Positions 1 to 6,405 are shown, counted from the stretch's first letter. The stretch is DNA of 11,594 bases from Pelotomaculum sp. (GCA_022839445.1 JALHFC010000024.1:1-11594), one strand, 5' to 3'. Notes: generated by a model from the sequence alone, not told the origin. Numbers and translations: made by a program.

Positions 1-570
1 CAGCCCGGTCCCTATGACGGTGGGACTATAAAGGATCGTATCGGAGTGCTGCACCGTTATGTGCCCCTGGAAAAAAGCGTGTCCAGGTCCGACTGCCCGG
101 TAGCGATTGCCGTGGCGCAAGGAAGCACCAGGATCTTAAACCTTGTAAAAAACGACTATGAAATTCGCTTATATAAGCGCTTTAAAACCGAAAATACCGT
201 TGACTGTGCCCTTGTTAAGCTCGATGCGGGGGATCTTGTGGACCCGGTTGTCCTAGAAGTAGGTAATATAAAAGGTGTATCCGATATTGGGCCGGGCGGG
301 AAAGTGTTGAAGAGCGGCAGGACTTCGGGCTTGACCAGGGGGGTGGTTAAATCGGTAGGCACGACCTTGCAGGTGGAAATGGATGATGAAGAAAAAGTGT
401 GGTTTTCCGATCAGGTAGTCTGCGACATGCCTTCAAGACCGGGGGACAGCGGCGCCCTGGTGCTGAGCGAGGATTTCCACGCAGTGGGTCTATTATTTGC
501 AGGTTCAGAGAAGTTGACTATTTTTAACCGGATTACAAATATACTTGAACGCCTGGGTATTGAATTTTGA
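1..570 (+). CDS. Trypsin-like (S1-type) serine protease, 5'-truncated
   Basis: The reading frame is open from base 1, so the gene begins upstream of the window. A GTG at 46 lies inside the frame and is not taken as the real start. The visible 189 residues carry two members of a chymotrypsin-fold triad. An Asp in the context VDCALVKLD has its codon at 202-204, and the nucleophilic Ser in PGDSGALV has its codon at 448-450. The catalytic His would lie upstream and cannot be checked. The segment LKSGRTSGLTRG between them is typical of bacterial S1-like peptidases with this fold. No transmembrane segment is visible in this part. The substrate is unknown. The next gene starts 73 nt downstream on the same strand with no terminator between them, so co-transcription is possible. 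Confidence 0.8.
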   Translation, partial: QPGPYDGGTIKDRIGVLHRYVPLEKSVSRSDCPVAIAVAQGSTRILNLVKNDYEIRLYKRFKTENTVDCALVKLDAGDLVDPVVLEVGNIKGVSDIGPGGKVLKSGRTSGLTRGVVKSVGTTLQVEMDDEEKVWFSDQVVCDMPSRPGDSGALVLSEDFHAVGLLFAGSEKLTIFNRITNILERLGIEF

Positions 571-643
571 CCGGTGAAATCTATGGCGCCTTTTATTGCT
601 TCTGGTCCTGCTAGATATCGATAAACAGGGAGGGGCTTTTTGC

Positions 644-1060
644 ATGGTGCAACAGTTCATTATCTCAGGCGATGTTGTCCTGACATTTCTAGGCGAAAAT
701 ATTCCCGTGATCGGCCCTAGATTTAAAAGCAGGTGTCATGCCCTGAAGGTTGCCCGTGATTGTATGGAGGAAATAAATAACCTTACAGGGGGAGCAAGGG
801 AAACTCCGGTGCAGATTATCCTGAAAAGGCAGTCTAATGGCCGGTATTCCCTTGCAATCGAAGGTTTATGCAAAATGTTGGGTGAGCTCGGCAATCTCGA
901 CGAGCTTTTTTTGAAAAGATTCTATAATGGGCTGAAGAAAAAACTTTTTATATGGACCTGTTTTGTAGAAGAAGCGGAGGATATGGAGTGCCTTGTTGTA
1001 ACCGAGGGGCTAGGGGCGGTATTTTATGCGCCTACCCTGACGAACAGCCGGCGGTCTTAA
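644..1060 (+). CDS. Hypothetical protein, 138 aa
   Basis: I do not recognise a family. The chosen start is the ATG at 644, preceded by an AGGGAGGGG ribosome-binding site at 627-635 with 8-nt spacing. The frame extends upstream to a TTG at 596, but that start has no ribosome-binding site. The product looks like a small soluble alpha/beta protein with no signal peptide, no transmembrane helix and no obvious metal or nucleotide motif. The central part (GARETPVQIILKRQSNGRYS, then a Leu-rich helix) reads as a beta hairpin followed by helices. It contains four Cys with no clear pairing pattern. It follows the serine protease gene on the same strand and is followed by a long regulatory gap. Gene reality is supported by start context, length and codon use similar to its neighbours. 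Confidence 0.65.
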   Translation: MVQQFIISGDVVLTFLGENIPVIGPRFKSRCHALKVARDCMEEINNLTGGARETPVQIILKRQSNGRYSLAIEGLCKMLGELGNLDELFLKRFYNGLKKKLFIWTCFVEEAEDMECLVVTEGLGAVFYAPTLTNSRRS

Positions 1061-1178
1061 TTTATTTAACTAACTGCTATAATTTAGCATCTCCTGCAAA
1101 TTTAGTGTAAGTATTAAAATGTCGTTGAACTGAGATATTTTTGTCAATATCGTGAGTGTTAGGCTTTAATTACCGGCT
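1061..1178. other. Start of the 408-nt gene-free gap (1061-1468)
   Basis: This AT-rich stretch follows the hypothetical gene. I see no convincing open frame, repeat or hairpin in it. The rest of the gap is annotated separately as a promoter, a terminator, leader hairpins and a riboswitch. Confidence 0.5.
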
Positions 1179-1208
1179 TTGCCATAGTGCCCTACAAGTA
1201 AGTATAGT
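1179..1208 (+). promoter_or_regulatory. Putative sigma-A promoter for the riboswitch transcript
   Basis: TTGCCA at 1179-1184 matches the -35 consensus in 5 of 6 bases. It is followed after 18 nt by TATAGT at 1203-1208, a 5 of 6 match to the -10. The predicted transcript start is near 1214-1216, inside the 5' arm of the terminator hairpin at 1209-1239. RNA from this promoter would therefore lack part of that stem. This is inference from motif matching only. Confidence 0.4.
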
Positions 1209-1242
1209 AAGCCTGTACAAGTTTTACTTGTACAGGCTTTTT
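1209..1242 (+). terminator. Strong rho-independent terminator
   Basis: A perfect 13-bp stem (arms 1209-1221 and 1227-1239, beginning AAGCCTGTACAAG) with a 5-nt loop is followed directly by a T run to 1242. It lies about 150 nt after the stop of the 138-aa gene, which it probably terminates. It overlaps the putative promoter's start site. Confidence 0.85.
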
Positions 1243-1245
1243 CTG

Positions 1246-1318
1246 ACCCCAAGATTATTTTTGGGGTAACCGCCGCAGCTCAGGTACCTTTTTGAAGAGC
1301 TGCTGACGCATGGTTACC
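1246..1318 (+). other. Leader hairpins between terminator and aptamer
   Basis: Three complementary pairs are visible. ACCCCAA at 1246-1252 pairs with TTGGGGT at 1261-1267. GGTAACC at 1265-1271 pairs with GGTTACC at 1312-1318, and this stem encloses a third, GCAGCTC at 1275-1281 with GAGCTGC at 1297-1303. The first and second pairs share bases 1265-1267, so they cannot both form fully. No T run follows, so these are not simple terminators. Whether they belong to the riboswitch expression platform is unknown. Confidence 0.5.
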
Positions 1319-1321
1319 GGT

Positions 1322-1452
1322 ATTTTGCCGAATCCCGAAAATTAGTATTCGGGTACGGAGGAACCGTGTTTTAGGGGTGAATCTTTTTGTGTCGTGACAA
1401 AGGGTAGGGTTAATCTTTTACCGAACCCGTCAGCTAACTCCGGAGGCGTAAA
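1322..1452 (+). promoter_or_regulatory. c-di-AMP riboswitch (ydaO/yuaA motif)
   Basis: The stretch carries the conserved blocks of the ydaO/yuaA aptamer in order: TTGCCGAATCC (1325-1335), GGGTACGGAGGAACC (1351-1365), GGGGTGAATC (1374-1383), a variable stem, AGGGTAGGG (1401-1409), then CCGAACCCGTCAGCTAAC and TCCGGAGGCG. A small local stem, CCCGAA with TTCGGG (1334-1339 and 1348-1353), forms the first peripheral helix. In the family, c-di-AMP binding usually lowers expression of cell-wall hydrolases, osmolyte or K+ transporters and related genes. Here the aptamer's 3' end lies about 17 nt before the ATG of the CAP-domain gene and just upstream of its AAAGGGGAA ribosome-binding site. No terminator fits between them, so control of translation initiation is the simpler model (inference). 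Confidence 0.92.
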
Positions 1453-1468
1453 AGAAAGGGGAAGTTTC

Positions 1469-2530
1469 ATGGGTTTCCGAAAAAAAATGCTGTCTATGGG
1501 TTTCTTGGTGGCCACGTTTCTCTTTGTTTTCTTGTTCTCTTTAGGGGCGGTATTGCCGGTCCGAGCCGCAGACGCCGACGTTTCCTCGTCTGTAGACGAA
1601 TGTCTCATGGTGGACCTGATCAATCAGGCCCGGAGCAATGCCGGTCTGCCCCAGTTGGCTGTAGACCCGACGCTTACCGCCCTGGCCCGGCTCAAAGCCC
1701 AGGATATGGTGTCCAATGGTTATTTTGGCCACACCTCACCGACTTACGGCAGTTCCTTCGAGATGATCCGGTCGTCAGGGTTGCAGTTCCGCTACGCAAG
1801 TGTAAATCTAGTCAGAGCCTGTACGGTGAAATCGGCTTACGATGCTTTAATGTGCTCTGGGAATCAGTCGAGCATGCTCAGTCGGAAATTTGATCGGATC
1901 GGTGTTGGAATCGCTGCAAATGGTTCTTATAAGACCATAGTTCTCATGTTTACCGGTGGACAAAAGGAAATTGTCCCGCAACCGCAGCCGGAGCCACAGC
2001 CGGAGCCGCAACCACAACCGCAGCCACAGCCGCAACCACAACCGCAGCCACAGCCGCAACCACAACCACAGCCGCAGCCACAGCCACAGCCGCAGCCACA
2101 GCCACAGCCGGAGCCGCAACCACAGCCGGAGCCGCAACCTATTAGCGGTTTAAGTAACAATGAGCAAAAAATGTACGACCTGGTTAACCAGGAACGGGCA
2201 AGAGCCGGCCTGAACCCTCTGGAAGCAGATATGAGCCTTGTTAAACTAGCCAGGATGAAAGCTAAGGATATGATTGACAACGGCTATTTTAGCCATACCT
2301 CGCCGACTTACGGTTCCCCCTTTGATATGATGAAAGCGTACGGGGTAAAATACCGTTATGCCGGGGAGAATCTGGCCGGCGCGCCCACCGTGGAGACCGC
2401 CCATACCAGTTTAATGAATTCCCCCGGTCACCGCGCCAACATTCTTAACGCCAATTTTACCATGGCCGGAATTGGTGTCGTCAGCGGCGGACCTTACGGC
2501 AAAATGTTTGTGCAAATGTTTACCGGTTAA
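1469..2530 (+). CDS. Secreted tandem CAP/SCP-domain protein with Pro-Gln linker
   Basis: The 353-aa product starts at the ATG at 1469, after AAAGGGGAA. A GTG at 1394 in the same frame lies inside the riboswitch and is rejected. Residues 1-33 form a signal peptide with a basic N-terminus, a long hydrophobic core and a likely cut after VRA. Residues about 42-163 are a first CAP (cysteine-rich secretory/PR-1-like, YkwD-type) domain. Residues 170-224 are a 55-residue strictly alternating Pro-Gln/Glu linker. Residues 228-353 are a second CAP domain. The second copy has the family residues His276 (FSHTSP), Glu300 (YAGEN) and His321 (SPGHRANIL). The first copy keeps His88 but has Val112 for Glu and Gln133 for the second His. 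Bacterial YkwD-type CAP proteins are extracellular and often envelope- or spore-associated; their biochemical activity is unsettled. The gene is monocistronic, with a c-di-AMP riboswitch before it and a terminator after. Confidence 0.93.
   Translation: MGFRKKMLSMGFLVATFLFVFLFSLGAVLPVRAADADVSSSVDECLMVDLINQARSNAGLPQLAVDPTLTALARLKAQDMVSNGYFGHTSPTYGSSFEMIRSSGLQFRYASVNLVRACTVKSAYDALMCSGNQSSMLSRKFDRIGVGIAANGSYKTIVLMFTGGQKEIVPQPQPEPQPEPQPQPQPQPQPQPQPQPQPQPQPQPQPQPQPQPQPEPQPQPEPQPISGLSNNEQKMYDLVNQERARAGLNPLEADMSLVKLARMKAKDMIDNGYFSHTSPTYGSPFDMMKAYGVKYRYAGENLAGAPTVETAHTSLMNSPGHRANILNANFTMAGIGVVSGGPYGKMFVQMFTG
1976..2140 (+). repeat. In-frame CCR-CAR/GAG hexanucleotide repeat array
   Basis: 165 nt made of 55 alternating CCA/CCG and CAA/CAG/GAG codons encode the Pro-Gln/Glu linker. 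The unit is 6 nt (two codons), so replication slippage by whole units would change linker length without shifting the frame. The strand is almost free of T, giving strong purine/pyrimidine asymmetry. Confidence 0.95.
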
Positions 2531-2577
2531 ATTTGCCGGCTAGTTTGCGGGGAAAAATATAAATAGACAAAAATAGG

Positions 2578-2603
2578 AAGAGGACATTGCGTCCTCTTTT
2601 TTT
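2578..2603 (+). terminator. Intrinsic terminator after the CAP gene
   Basis: An 8-bp stem, AAGAGGAC (2578-2585) with GTCCTCTT (2591-2598), has a 5-nt loop and continues into a T run to 2603. It lies about 50 nt after the CAP gene stop. Confidence 0.85.
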
Positions 2604-2635
2604 CGTTTTTCCCAAGGTTGGCTGCATTTTTTGGT

Positions 2636-2662
2636 ACTTTTTCTTGGTACACTCATATATTA
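2636..2662 (+). promoter_or_regulatory. Putative sporulation (sigma-K/sigma-E-like) promoter
   Basis: CATATATTA at 2654-2662 fits the sigma-K -10 pattern CATANNNTA exactly. An AC at 2636-2637 lies 16 nt upstream, as expected for the minimal sigma-K -35. The -10 also resembles sigma-E sites. It sits 31 nt before the start of a spore-envelope gene, which makes mother-cell control plausible. The motif is short, so this is tentative. Confidence 0.4.
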
Positions 2663-2693
2663 GTATAGAAAAGTGTTGAAAGGAGGATTAGGT

Positions 2694-4238
2694 ATGGCTG
2701 AAACCGAACGGCTTAAAGTCCATCTGGTCAAAGGTGAAAATAGAGCCCAGGCGGTAGTCAGAGGGCAAATCGAAGTTCCTGATGCGAAGCCTGACGTAGA
2801 TAAAATCCTGTCAAAAGGCGCAAATACCAAGGTCAGGAAGGTCAGTATTGTCCCGGACAAAGTGATCGTAGAAGGAACCCTGACCTTGCAAATGATGTAT
2901 GTTGCCTTTAAGCCGGACCAGTCCGTTCACTCCATGCACGATGAAGTAAAATTCACTACGTTTGTGGATGTAGAAGGCGCCGAGCCCGGGATGGAGCATT
3001 ACGTCGAGGTAACCGTAGAGGATGTCCGCATAACCCCAAGCAAAGGAAACCCGCGAAAATTTGACGTTACGGCGGTACTGAGCATTTTTGTCAAAATAAC
3101 CGAAGTGGACGAACTTGAAATACTCATCTCTACCCCGCCCGGCAACGAAGCCCTTGCGACCGAGGACATTACAGTTGAACACCTGATTGGTGAAAAGATT
3201 ACTAAACAAGTTATAGTCAGCGAGCAATTTGACATTCCTGAGGAGAAGCCGGATGTCGAAAAGATCCTGGACACAAAAGCAGAAGCCGATATTACCGAAA
3301 AAAAGGTAGTTGCCAACAAAGTGATCATTGACGGCGAAGTCAGTCTCCAGGTGTTGTACGTGGCAATGGAGCCACAGCAGAGTGTCCATGAAGTGCATCA
3401 TACCATCAAATTCAGCAGCTTTGTGGAAGTACCTGAGGCTCAGCCGGGGATGAATGTACAGGCGTACGCGGTAGTGGAGGGTATTAGTGTTGAACCGGTG
3501 ATAGATCCGAAGCTGACCGCCGATATCGTGGTAAAACTGATCATTTTTGTATCCGAAACCAGGACATTAGAGGATGTTCCTACTATTCTCAGGGACGAAG
3601 AAGGTTTTGAAAAGATAAGGCTCAAGGTAGACCGTGAGATAGGTTCCGGCGAAACACAGGTGGTTGTAAGAGATACGGCGGAAGTTCCTGAGGCGAAGCC
3701 CGACATCGTAAAAGTCCTTGAAGCCCGGGTGGATCAGACCGAGATTAAGGAAACCAAGATACTACAGGGAAAAGTTTTAATCAAGGGTAATATCGGTGTG
3801 GAGGTAGTTTACGTCAGCGCCAAGCCCGATCAAGCGGTCCACGCCCTGCACCAGCGCCATAATTTTAGCACTTTTGTGGTAGTGCCCAACGCCCAACCTG
3901 ATATGAACGTCAAGGTCAGGGTTGATCCGGAGTTCGTCAGTGTGGAGCAAGTGGGTATAGACGTACACAAAGAAGTGGTCTTAAAGGTAAGGGCCAATGT
4001 GACTGAAATATCCCAGCCGACTGTTTATGTACCCGGTATTTCGCCGACTGTCGCGCCGACAGTCACGCCCTGCCCGCCAACACCTTACACTGTCCAGAAG
4101 GGTGATACTTTGGGCAAAATTGCCGCTGCCAATAAGGTAACCGTGGAGATGATCCTGGCGATAAACCCGGAGATTACCAACCCTGATGTAATCAGTGTCG
4201 GCCAGGTAATTATGATTCCTTGCCCGGCTATGGGTTAA
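2694..4238 (+). CDS. SipL-like spore protein: three SPOCS (DUF3794) repeats plus C-terminal LysM
   Basis: The 514-aa product starts at the ATG at 2694, after AAAGGAGG with 7-nt spacing. The GTG at 2673 precedes that ribosome-binding site and is rejected. Three internal repeats occupy about residues 8-142, 165-293 and 307-440. Each has a [VI]P-x-x-KPD-x-x-K-[IV]L motif (28-39, 181-192, 331-342) and a later VHxxHxxxxFxxFV block (78-91, 231-244, 382-395). These are the hallmark of SPOCS/DUF3794 spore-coat domains. A Pro/Thr-rich hinge (about 448-463) leads to a LysM domain at 464-509 (PYTVQKGDTLGKIAA to MIP). There is no signal peptide, fitting a protein made in the mother cell and assembled on the forespore surface. 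Architecture and size resemble clostridial SipL, which binds the SpoIVA ATPase to build the coat basal layer. Orthology is inferred; no spoIVA is in the window. The next gene follows after 59 nt without a terminator. Confidence 0.88.
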   Translation: MAETERLKVHLVKGENRAQAVVRGQIEVPDAKPDVDKILSKGANTKVRKVSIVPDKVIVEGTLTLQMMYVAFKPDQSVHSMHDEVKFTTFVDVEGAEPGMEHYVEVTVEDVRITPSKGNPRKFDVTAVLSIFVKITEVDELEILISTPPGNEALATEDITVEHLIGEKITKQVIVSEQFDIPEEKPDVEKILDTKAEADITEKKVVANKVIIDGEVSLQVLYVAMEPQQSVHEVHHTIKFSSFVEVPEAQPGMNVQAYAVVEGISVEPVIDPKLTADIVVKLIIFVSETRTLEDVPTILRDEEGFEKIRLKVDREIGSGETQVVVRDTAEVPEAKPDIVKVLEARVDQTEIKETKILQGKVLIKGNIGVEVVYVSAKPDQAVHALHQRHNFSTFVVVPNAQPDMNVKVRVDPEFVSVEQVGIDVHKEVVLKVRANVTEISQPTVYVPGISPTVAPTVTPCPPTPYTVQKGDTLGKIAAANKVTVEMILAINPEITNPDVISVGQVIMIPCPAMG

Positions 4239-4297
4239 TTAAATGAGCATCTGCCTAATTGGGGTCAATTAAAATTATTTATAAGGAGGTTTAACAC

Positions 4298-5359
4298 ATG
4301 CCTGTTCCCTCACATTATTATCTTTCTGAAGTACAGCCGGTGAAATGCATTGAAATCAAAGTCCCGGTTGTGTTGGAAGCGGTAGATATTGAATCCGTAG
4401 TCGACAGCACTCTCTATTTGCCCGAACTAGCCATTAAGGTCGACAGGATCCTGGTTTCCGTCCGTGATCTTAAAGGCACGCCGGTGTTTGTTGACGAGCT
4501 AAAGTCCGGCGATATCATTCTTGTACCTGCGGGCGAGCTTAAAAGGGATGTGACGGTAAAGAAGGTTATCATTAGCGGCACCTTACACAAACAAATTTTC
4601 TATGTTAACAAAAATAATGAGGTTAGGCATACTGCCGAGGACCTTACCTTTACCAAGATGGAAGAGTTGAAGGTACCGAAAAAGGTAGACAACAAGGGCG
4701 ATGTTTTTATCCAGTTTCATAATATTGATGTGGATGTAAACTGGGAACTCCAGCGCGCCAGCCGCCTCCACCAGACTGCGGTTATTCAGCTAACCGCCAA
4801 AGTGGTGGAGGACCGCCAGATTTACGTGCAAACCTGTCCAAAACCAAGGGAATGTCCTCCCGGCAACCGGCTTAGGGACGGTGCTATTGAAGTTTGGGCC
4901 GACCCGTACCACCCGGCTTTCTGGGGCGCCAGCAATGTGAAACAAACAACTAAAGCTCATTCCGGTTCATTTGCGGCTGAATTGGGGGCTTTAAATCCTA
5001 CACTGCCGGCATCGCTGTTCCAGATGACAAACCGGGGTATTGTCGGAGGCCGAGAGTACCGCCTGACTTTCTGGGTCAGGGAAGATGTCTATGGTGCTAA
5101 TGTCAGTACGTTTAATGTGACTGGCGAAGTGGTGTTTTTTGACGAAAGTGGCATCCAGGTCAGTATCGGTACCCAGTCCCTTAATTGTGCCGGCATTCCG
5201 GATGAAGCTTACAGCCAGGTCCAGTTTGTTACACCTAGAACGCCGGAAAACGCTACCTCAGCAATGGTCCGCTTTTCCTTTATTCCTGGCTCCGGGAACA
5301 CAAACACCGTTAAGATCGACGATGTTTTGCTGGAATGTGTTCCTTTGCTGATGGAATAA
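4298..5359 (+). CDS. SPOCS (DUF3794) domain protein with C-terminal jelly-roll-like module
   Basis: The 353-aa product starts at the ATG at 4298, with a near-perfect TAAGGAGGT site. Residues about 10-178 resemble one SPOCS/DUF3794 repeat of the upstream protein, including the block VRHTAEDLTFTKMEEL aligned with VHSMHDEVKFTTFVDV. A Cys/Pro-rich hinge (about 180-189, CPKPRECPPG) separates a second module at about 190-347. That module has the pattern of carbohydrate-binding or NTTRR-F1-like beta-sandwich modules: WADPYHPAFWGAS near its start, HSGSFAAELG, REYRLTFWVRED, and a final KIDDVLLEC. No signal peptide is seen. It lies in an apparent operon with the SipL-like gene and before a strong terminator, so a spore coat or exosporium role is likely (inference). 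The ligand of the C-terminal module is unknown. Confidence 0.8.
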   Translation: MPVPSHYYLSEVQPVKCIEIKVPVVLEAVDIESVVDSTLYLPELAIKVDRILVSVRDLKGTPVFVDELKSGDIILVPAGELKRDVTVKKVIISGTLHKQIFYVNKNNEVRHTAEDLTFTKMEELKVPKKVDNKGDVFIQFHNIDVDVNWELQRASRLHQTAVIQLTAKVVEDRQIYVQTCPKPRECPPGNRLRDGAIEVWADPYHPAFWGASNVKQTTKAHSGSFAAELGALNPTLPASLFQMTNRGIVGGREYRLTFWVREDVYGANVSTFNVTGEVVFFDESGIQVSIGTQSLNCAGIPDEAYSQVQFVTPRTPENATSAMVRFSFIPGSGNTNTVKIDDVLLECVPLLME

Positions 5360-5369
5360 AGGGGCGAAT

Positions 5370-5399
5370 AAAAAGCTGTTGAAAAACAGCTTTTTTTTT
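5370..5399 (+). terminator. Strong intrinsic terminator of the spore-envelope operon
   Basis: An 11-bp stem, AAAAAGCTGTT (5370-5380) with AACAGCTTTTT (5385-5395), has a GAAA tetraloop and a T run to 5399. It starts 11 nt after the stop of the SPOCS-jelly-roll gene. Confidence 0.92.
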
Positions 5400-5439
5400 G
5401 CTAGTGTGCTTAGTCGTCGCCAATTTGATTTGTCGAAGA

Positions 5440-5469
5440 TTACCAGTCCATTGATCGACAGCGTATAAT
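5440..5469 (+). promoter_or_regulatory. Putative sigma-A promoter for the YbaB-like gene
   Basis: A perfect TATAAT at 5464-5469 is preceded after 18 nt by a weak -35, TTACCA (4 of 6 matches). It is placed 20 nt before the start codon, so the leader would be short. Confidence 0.45.
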
Positions 5470-5489
5470 TAAAAGGGTGGTGGTAATGT

Positions 5490-5792
5490 ATGTTGGGAGA
5501 TATAGGCTTAATTATCGCAGAAATACAAAAGATGCAGCAAGACTTGAAGAATAAAACTATTGAGATCAGCGAAGGTGAAGGAGCTTTTAAGATTATAATA
5601 AACGCTCACCAGGAGGTGCTCGAGGTAAAAATCGACCCGGCTATTTTAAGCCCGGAGCATCGTGAGGAACTACAAAAAATAGTATCGGTAGCCTTTAATA
5701 GGGCAACAAGTGAATCAAAACAAATATTTAGAGATGAAATTAGTAAGATCACCGGTGGAATGAACTTCCCCGGTATTCCTGGATTATTATAA
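5490..5792 (+). CDS. YbaB/EbfC-family nucleoid-associated protein, stand-alone copy
   Basis: The 100-aa product starts at the ATG at 5490, after AAGGGTGGTGG. An ATG at 5486 is out of frame. Length and layout match the YbaB/EbfC family: an N-terminal amphipathic helix (IIAEIQKMQQDLKNKTIEIS), a central beta hairpin (GAFKIIINAHQEVLEVKIDP) and a C-terminal helix (REELQKIVSVAFNRATSESKQI), then a Gly/Pro/Met-rich tail. Family members are homodimers that bind DNA, and the usual copy sits between dnaX and recR. Here neither dnaX nor recR is present, so this appears to be a divergent second copy with its own promoter. Where the family often has GxG at the hairpin, it has the acidic SEGEGAF. The next gene follows after 22 nt, so the two are probably co-expressed and may act together. 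Confidence 0.82.
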   Translation: MLGDIGLIIAEIQKMQQDLKNKTIEISEGEGAFKIIINAHQEVLEVKIDPAILSPEHREELQKIVSVAFNRATSESKQIFRDEISKITGGMNFPGIPGLL

Positions 5793-5814
5793 CATTACCG
5801 CGGGGGTGATTTGA

Positions 5815-6405
5815 TTGTCGGAAGAAGCAAAAGGCGTGCCGGCGCCTGATGAAACGGTAACCAGGCTTTTGGACCTGCAGCAAAGATACGGTATGGATCA
5901 GGATACTATGCTCATCTACATCAGTTCGGTTAATTTAATGAGCATTTTAAACCTGATTAGCCGGCGGTACGGCGGCGCCGCGGCTGTTTCCATACCTGTT
6001 CCGGATGTGGCTGCCACGCCGCCGGCGCTAGTTCCTGGGTCCGGGCCGGCCCTGGATAATCTTGTGGGCATGCTTGCTAAAATGCTGGGGGGTAAAGGCG
6101 GTGGCAGTTTAACCGAGGGGCAGGGGCTGAACCCGGCATTTTTGATGAATTTGCTTAAAACATTAGGTTTGCAAAATATGGATATGGGAAGCCTTATGAG
6201 TTTGCTTTCAGGTCTGGTAGGTTCCGGCGCAAAGCCGGGGCCTAAGCCGGGTGCGGACGGCCCGGTAGTTGTTTCCGGGCCGGATGTAGCCCAACCAACC
6301 GGTTCCGGGGTAAAGGAAGGCAATTTCTGTGAAGAAAAAACCGGGAAACGTGAAACGCCGAAAATTATGAAGTGGGATCAGCTAGAGGATCGAAAAAAGG
6401 CCTAA
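5815..6405 (+). CDS. Hypothetical Gly/Met/Leu-rich protein, 196 aa
   Basis: The family is not recognised. The start is a TTG at 5815 with a GGGGGTGAT site at 5802-5810. The N-terminal 54 residues look helical (TRLLDLQQRYGMDQDTMLIY, then SVNLMSILNLISRRYGG). A Pro/Ala-rich spacer (60-80) follows, then Met/Leu/Gly-rich short amphipathic helices: LDNLVGMLAKMLGGKGGGS at 80-98 and AFLMNLLKTLG / MGSLMSLLSGLVG at 108-136. After that come a Pro/Gly linker (139-167) and a basic tail (KTGKRETPKIMKWDQLEDRKKA). No clear transmembrane helix or signal peptide is present. It is the second gene of an operon with the YbaB-like gene. The Met-rich, low-complexity makeup suggests protein-protein or DNA-associated assembly, but no function can be assigned. 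Confidence 0.75.
   Translation: MSEEAKGVPAPDETVTRLLDLQQRYGMDQDTMLIYISSVNLMSILNLISRRYGGAAAVSIPVPDVAATPPALVPGSGPALDNLVGMLAKMLGGKGGGSLTEGQGLNPAFLMNLLKTLGLQNMDMGSLMSLLSGLVGSGAKPGPKPGADGPVVVSGPDVAQPTGSGVKEGNFCEEKTGKRETPKIMKWDQLEDRKKA

Noticed and set aside
596..643. TTG start extending the 138-aa protein by 16 residues
   Set aside because: There is no ribosome-binding site before it, while the ATG at 644 has a strong one.
1394..1468. Upstream GTG start extending the CAP protein by 25 residues
   Set aside because: It lies inside the c-di-AMP aptamer, has no ribosome-binding site, and would bury the signal peptide. The ATG at 1469 is clearly better.
1976..2140. CRISPR-like or satellite repeat
   Set aside because: The units are 6 nt, in frame, without spacers. 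This is a coding low-complexity linker.
1847..2280. Several long frames on both strands across the Pro-Gln repeat (Arg/Leu, Gly/Cys and Ser/His-rich products)
   Set aside because: They are shadows of the 6-nt repeat in other frames, with no ribosome-binding sites or sensible domains.
2811..3968. Minus-strand frames opposite the SipL-like gene
   Set aside because: They lie antisense to a well-supported three-repeat protein and have low-complexity products without family features.
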